Shown: positions 5,103 to 5,915 of the stretch, piece by piece
How the letters are laid out: each line of letters begins with the position of its first letter
Numbering within the stretch: the stretch's first letter is position 1
Assembly (NCBI GenBank): GCA_016763875.1
Contig: JAESSZ010001064.1
Coordinates: 1 to 5,915, forward strand
Direction of reading: 5' to 3'
Source of the DNA: Nannocystaceae bacterium
GTDB lineage: Bacteria; Myxococcota_A; Polyangia; Nannocystales; Nannocystaceae
Length of the DNA stretch: 5,915 nt
Position numbers and translations under genes: made by a program
Notes under the pieces: generated by a model
Databases searched by the model: none
What the model saw: the letters and a program-made list of their open reading frames with translations, nothing else
Told to the model about the DNA's origin: nothing

Positions 5103-5915
5103 GTGTCCGTTGCCCGAAGAACCCGCCGCCGTCTCGAAAAACTCGGGAAGAACACACTGTCGACACTCTTCACGCAGGCCAAGCGTGTGCCTTTCGTCAA
5201 AGAGATGATCGCCAAGCAGATGGACGCGATGCTCGTTGACCTCCGAAAGTCGAGCAAGCCGTACGCCGGAGAGCTACCCACCTGTGATCGCATTCCGACC
5301 AGCGGACGCGCCCGGGCGGACGTTCTGGCGGACATGAAGTCTCTACAGGTGCGCGAGGAAGAGCGCTGGCGTGACGGATTCGTGTCGGGCGCCGTTTACC
5401 ACGGAGATCCAGAGCACATCGACTTCCTCAATCAGGTCTACGCGATGTTCTCGCAGGCCAACCCGTTGCATTCGGATCTGTGGCCCAGCGTGGTCAAGTA
5501 CGAGGCGGAGATCGTGGCGATGACGGGTGGCATGCTGGGCGCAGACTCGGTTGGCGCCCCCGACGAGGTGTGCGGCACGGTGACTTCCGGCGGCACCGAA
5601 TCGATCTTGCTCGCGATGAAAACGTACCGCGACCGGGCTCGGAGCGAACGTGGCATCACCTCGCCACGTTTGGTGATCCCCGAGACCGCCCACGCTGCGT
5701 TCGACAAGGCCGCGCAGTACTTCAACATCGAGCTCGTCAAGGTTCCCGTCCAAGCCGACTGTCGCGCCGACGTCGCCGAAATGCGGCATGCGATCAATCG
5801 CCGCACGATAGCGATCGTGGGCTCGGCGCCCTGCTTCCCGCACGGCGTTATCGATCCCATCGCTGAGCTCTCCGAGCTTGCGGCCAGTCGCGGTATTGGT
5901 TTTCACACCGACGCC
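5103..5915 (+). CDS. Sphingosine-1-phosphate lyase-like PLP enzyme, 3' end outside window
   Basis: First 271 codons of a group II PLP-dependent decarboxylase/aldehyde-lyase. The closest recalled family is S1P lyase, which cleaves phosphorylated long-chain amino alcohols into a fatty aldehyde and phosphoethanolamine. The resemblance to the eukaryotic enzyme runs through SGAVYHGD, ANPLHSDLWP, KYEAEIVAM, TSGGTESILLAMKTYRD (161-177, PLP phosphate loop), AHAAFDKAAQYF with His197 (probable PLP-stacking residue), GSAPCFPHGVIDPI and FHTDA with Asp270 (PLP ring nitrogen partner). The Schiff-base lysine lies beyond the window. The N-terminal 60 residues are basic and amphipathic (MSVARRTRRRLEKLG start) and resemble the linker before the catalytic domain of the eukaryotic enzyme, but no transmembrane anchor is present, so the protein should be cytosolic or peripherally membrane-bound. 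GTG 5103 has a well-spaced GAGGAG. It probably shares an operon with the FGGY kinase. The substrate could be sphingoid-base phosphate or another phosphorylated amino alcohol; sequence alone cannot decide. Confidence 0.9.
   Translation, partial: MSVARRTRRRLEKLGKNTLSTLFTQAKRVPFVKEMIAKQMDAMLVDLRKSSKPYAGELPTCDRIPTSGRARADVLADMKSLQVREEERWRDGFVSGAVYHGDPEHIDFLNQVYAMFSQANPLHSDLWPSVVKYEAEIVAMTGGMLGADSVGAPDEVCGTVTSGGTESILLAMKTYRDRARSERGITSPRLVIPETAHAAFDKAAQYFNIELVKVPVQADCRADVAEMRHAINRRTIAIVGSAPCFPHGVIDPIAELSELAASRGIGFHTDA

Noticed and set aside
4694..5335. Minus-strand open frame spanning the kinase end, the spacer and the lyase start
   Set aside because: It crosses two well-supported plus-strand genes and has no family-like segment or ribosome-binding site.
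5343..5906. Long open frame on the minus strand opposite the S1P lyase-like gene
   Set aside because: It is the antisense shadow of a strongly family-matched coding region; its own translation shows no recognisable motif and is typical of high-G+C antisense frames.

Overview
The window is a high-G+C bacterial chromosomal segment with densely packed genes on both strands. Two secreted lipoproteins with long Asp/Glu/Gly-rich linkers, sparse Shine-Dalgarno sites and a eukaryote-like sphingosine-1-phosphate (S1P) lyase homologue suggest a myxobacterium or related Myxococcota/Deltaproteobacteria. This is inference from style; there is no rRNA or other phylogenetic marker here.

Layout, left to right: (1) positions 3-694, plus strand: the C-terminal part of a radical SAM/SPASM protein, split by an apparent one-base deletion near 317; (2) 704-1804, minus: a lipoprotein with an acidic linker and a cysteine-rich, probably beta-sandwich domain, meeting the first gene tail to tail with 9 bp between stops; (3) 1805-2025: a spacer holding a 10-bp-stem inverted repeat; (4) 2026-2844, minus: a classical NAD-type short-chain dehydrogenase/reductase (SDR); (5) 2921-3328, minus: a small acidic lipoprotein whose linker is encoded by a 15-bp minisatellite; (6) 3329-3460: a divergent promoter region; (7) 3461-5038, plus: an FGGY-family carbohydrate kinase; (8) 5039-5102: a short spacer with a 14-bp tandem repeat abutting a good ribosome-binding site; (9) 5103 to the right edge, plus: the N-terminal 271 codons of an S1P lyase-like PLP enzyme.

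The most interesting part is the right half. An FGGY kinase whose substrate-site motif differs from true xylulokinases is followed 64 bp later, in the same direction, by an S1P lyase homologue. A phospho-substrate made by a kinase and cleaved by a PLP aldehyde-lyase is a logical sequence, and the divergently transcribed SDR could act on the aldehyde or a related carbonyl. That pathway is a hypothesis from gene order and families; neither the kinase substrate nor the lyase substrate can be read from sequence alone. No tRNA, rRNA, CRISPR array, insertion sequence or phage gene was seen.
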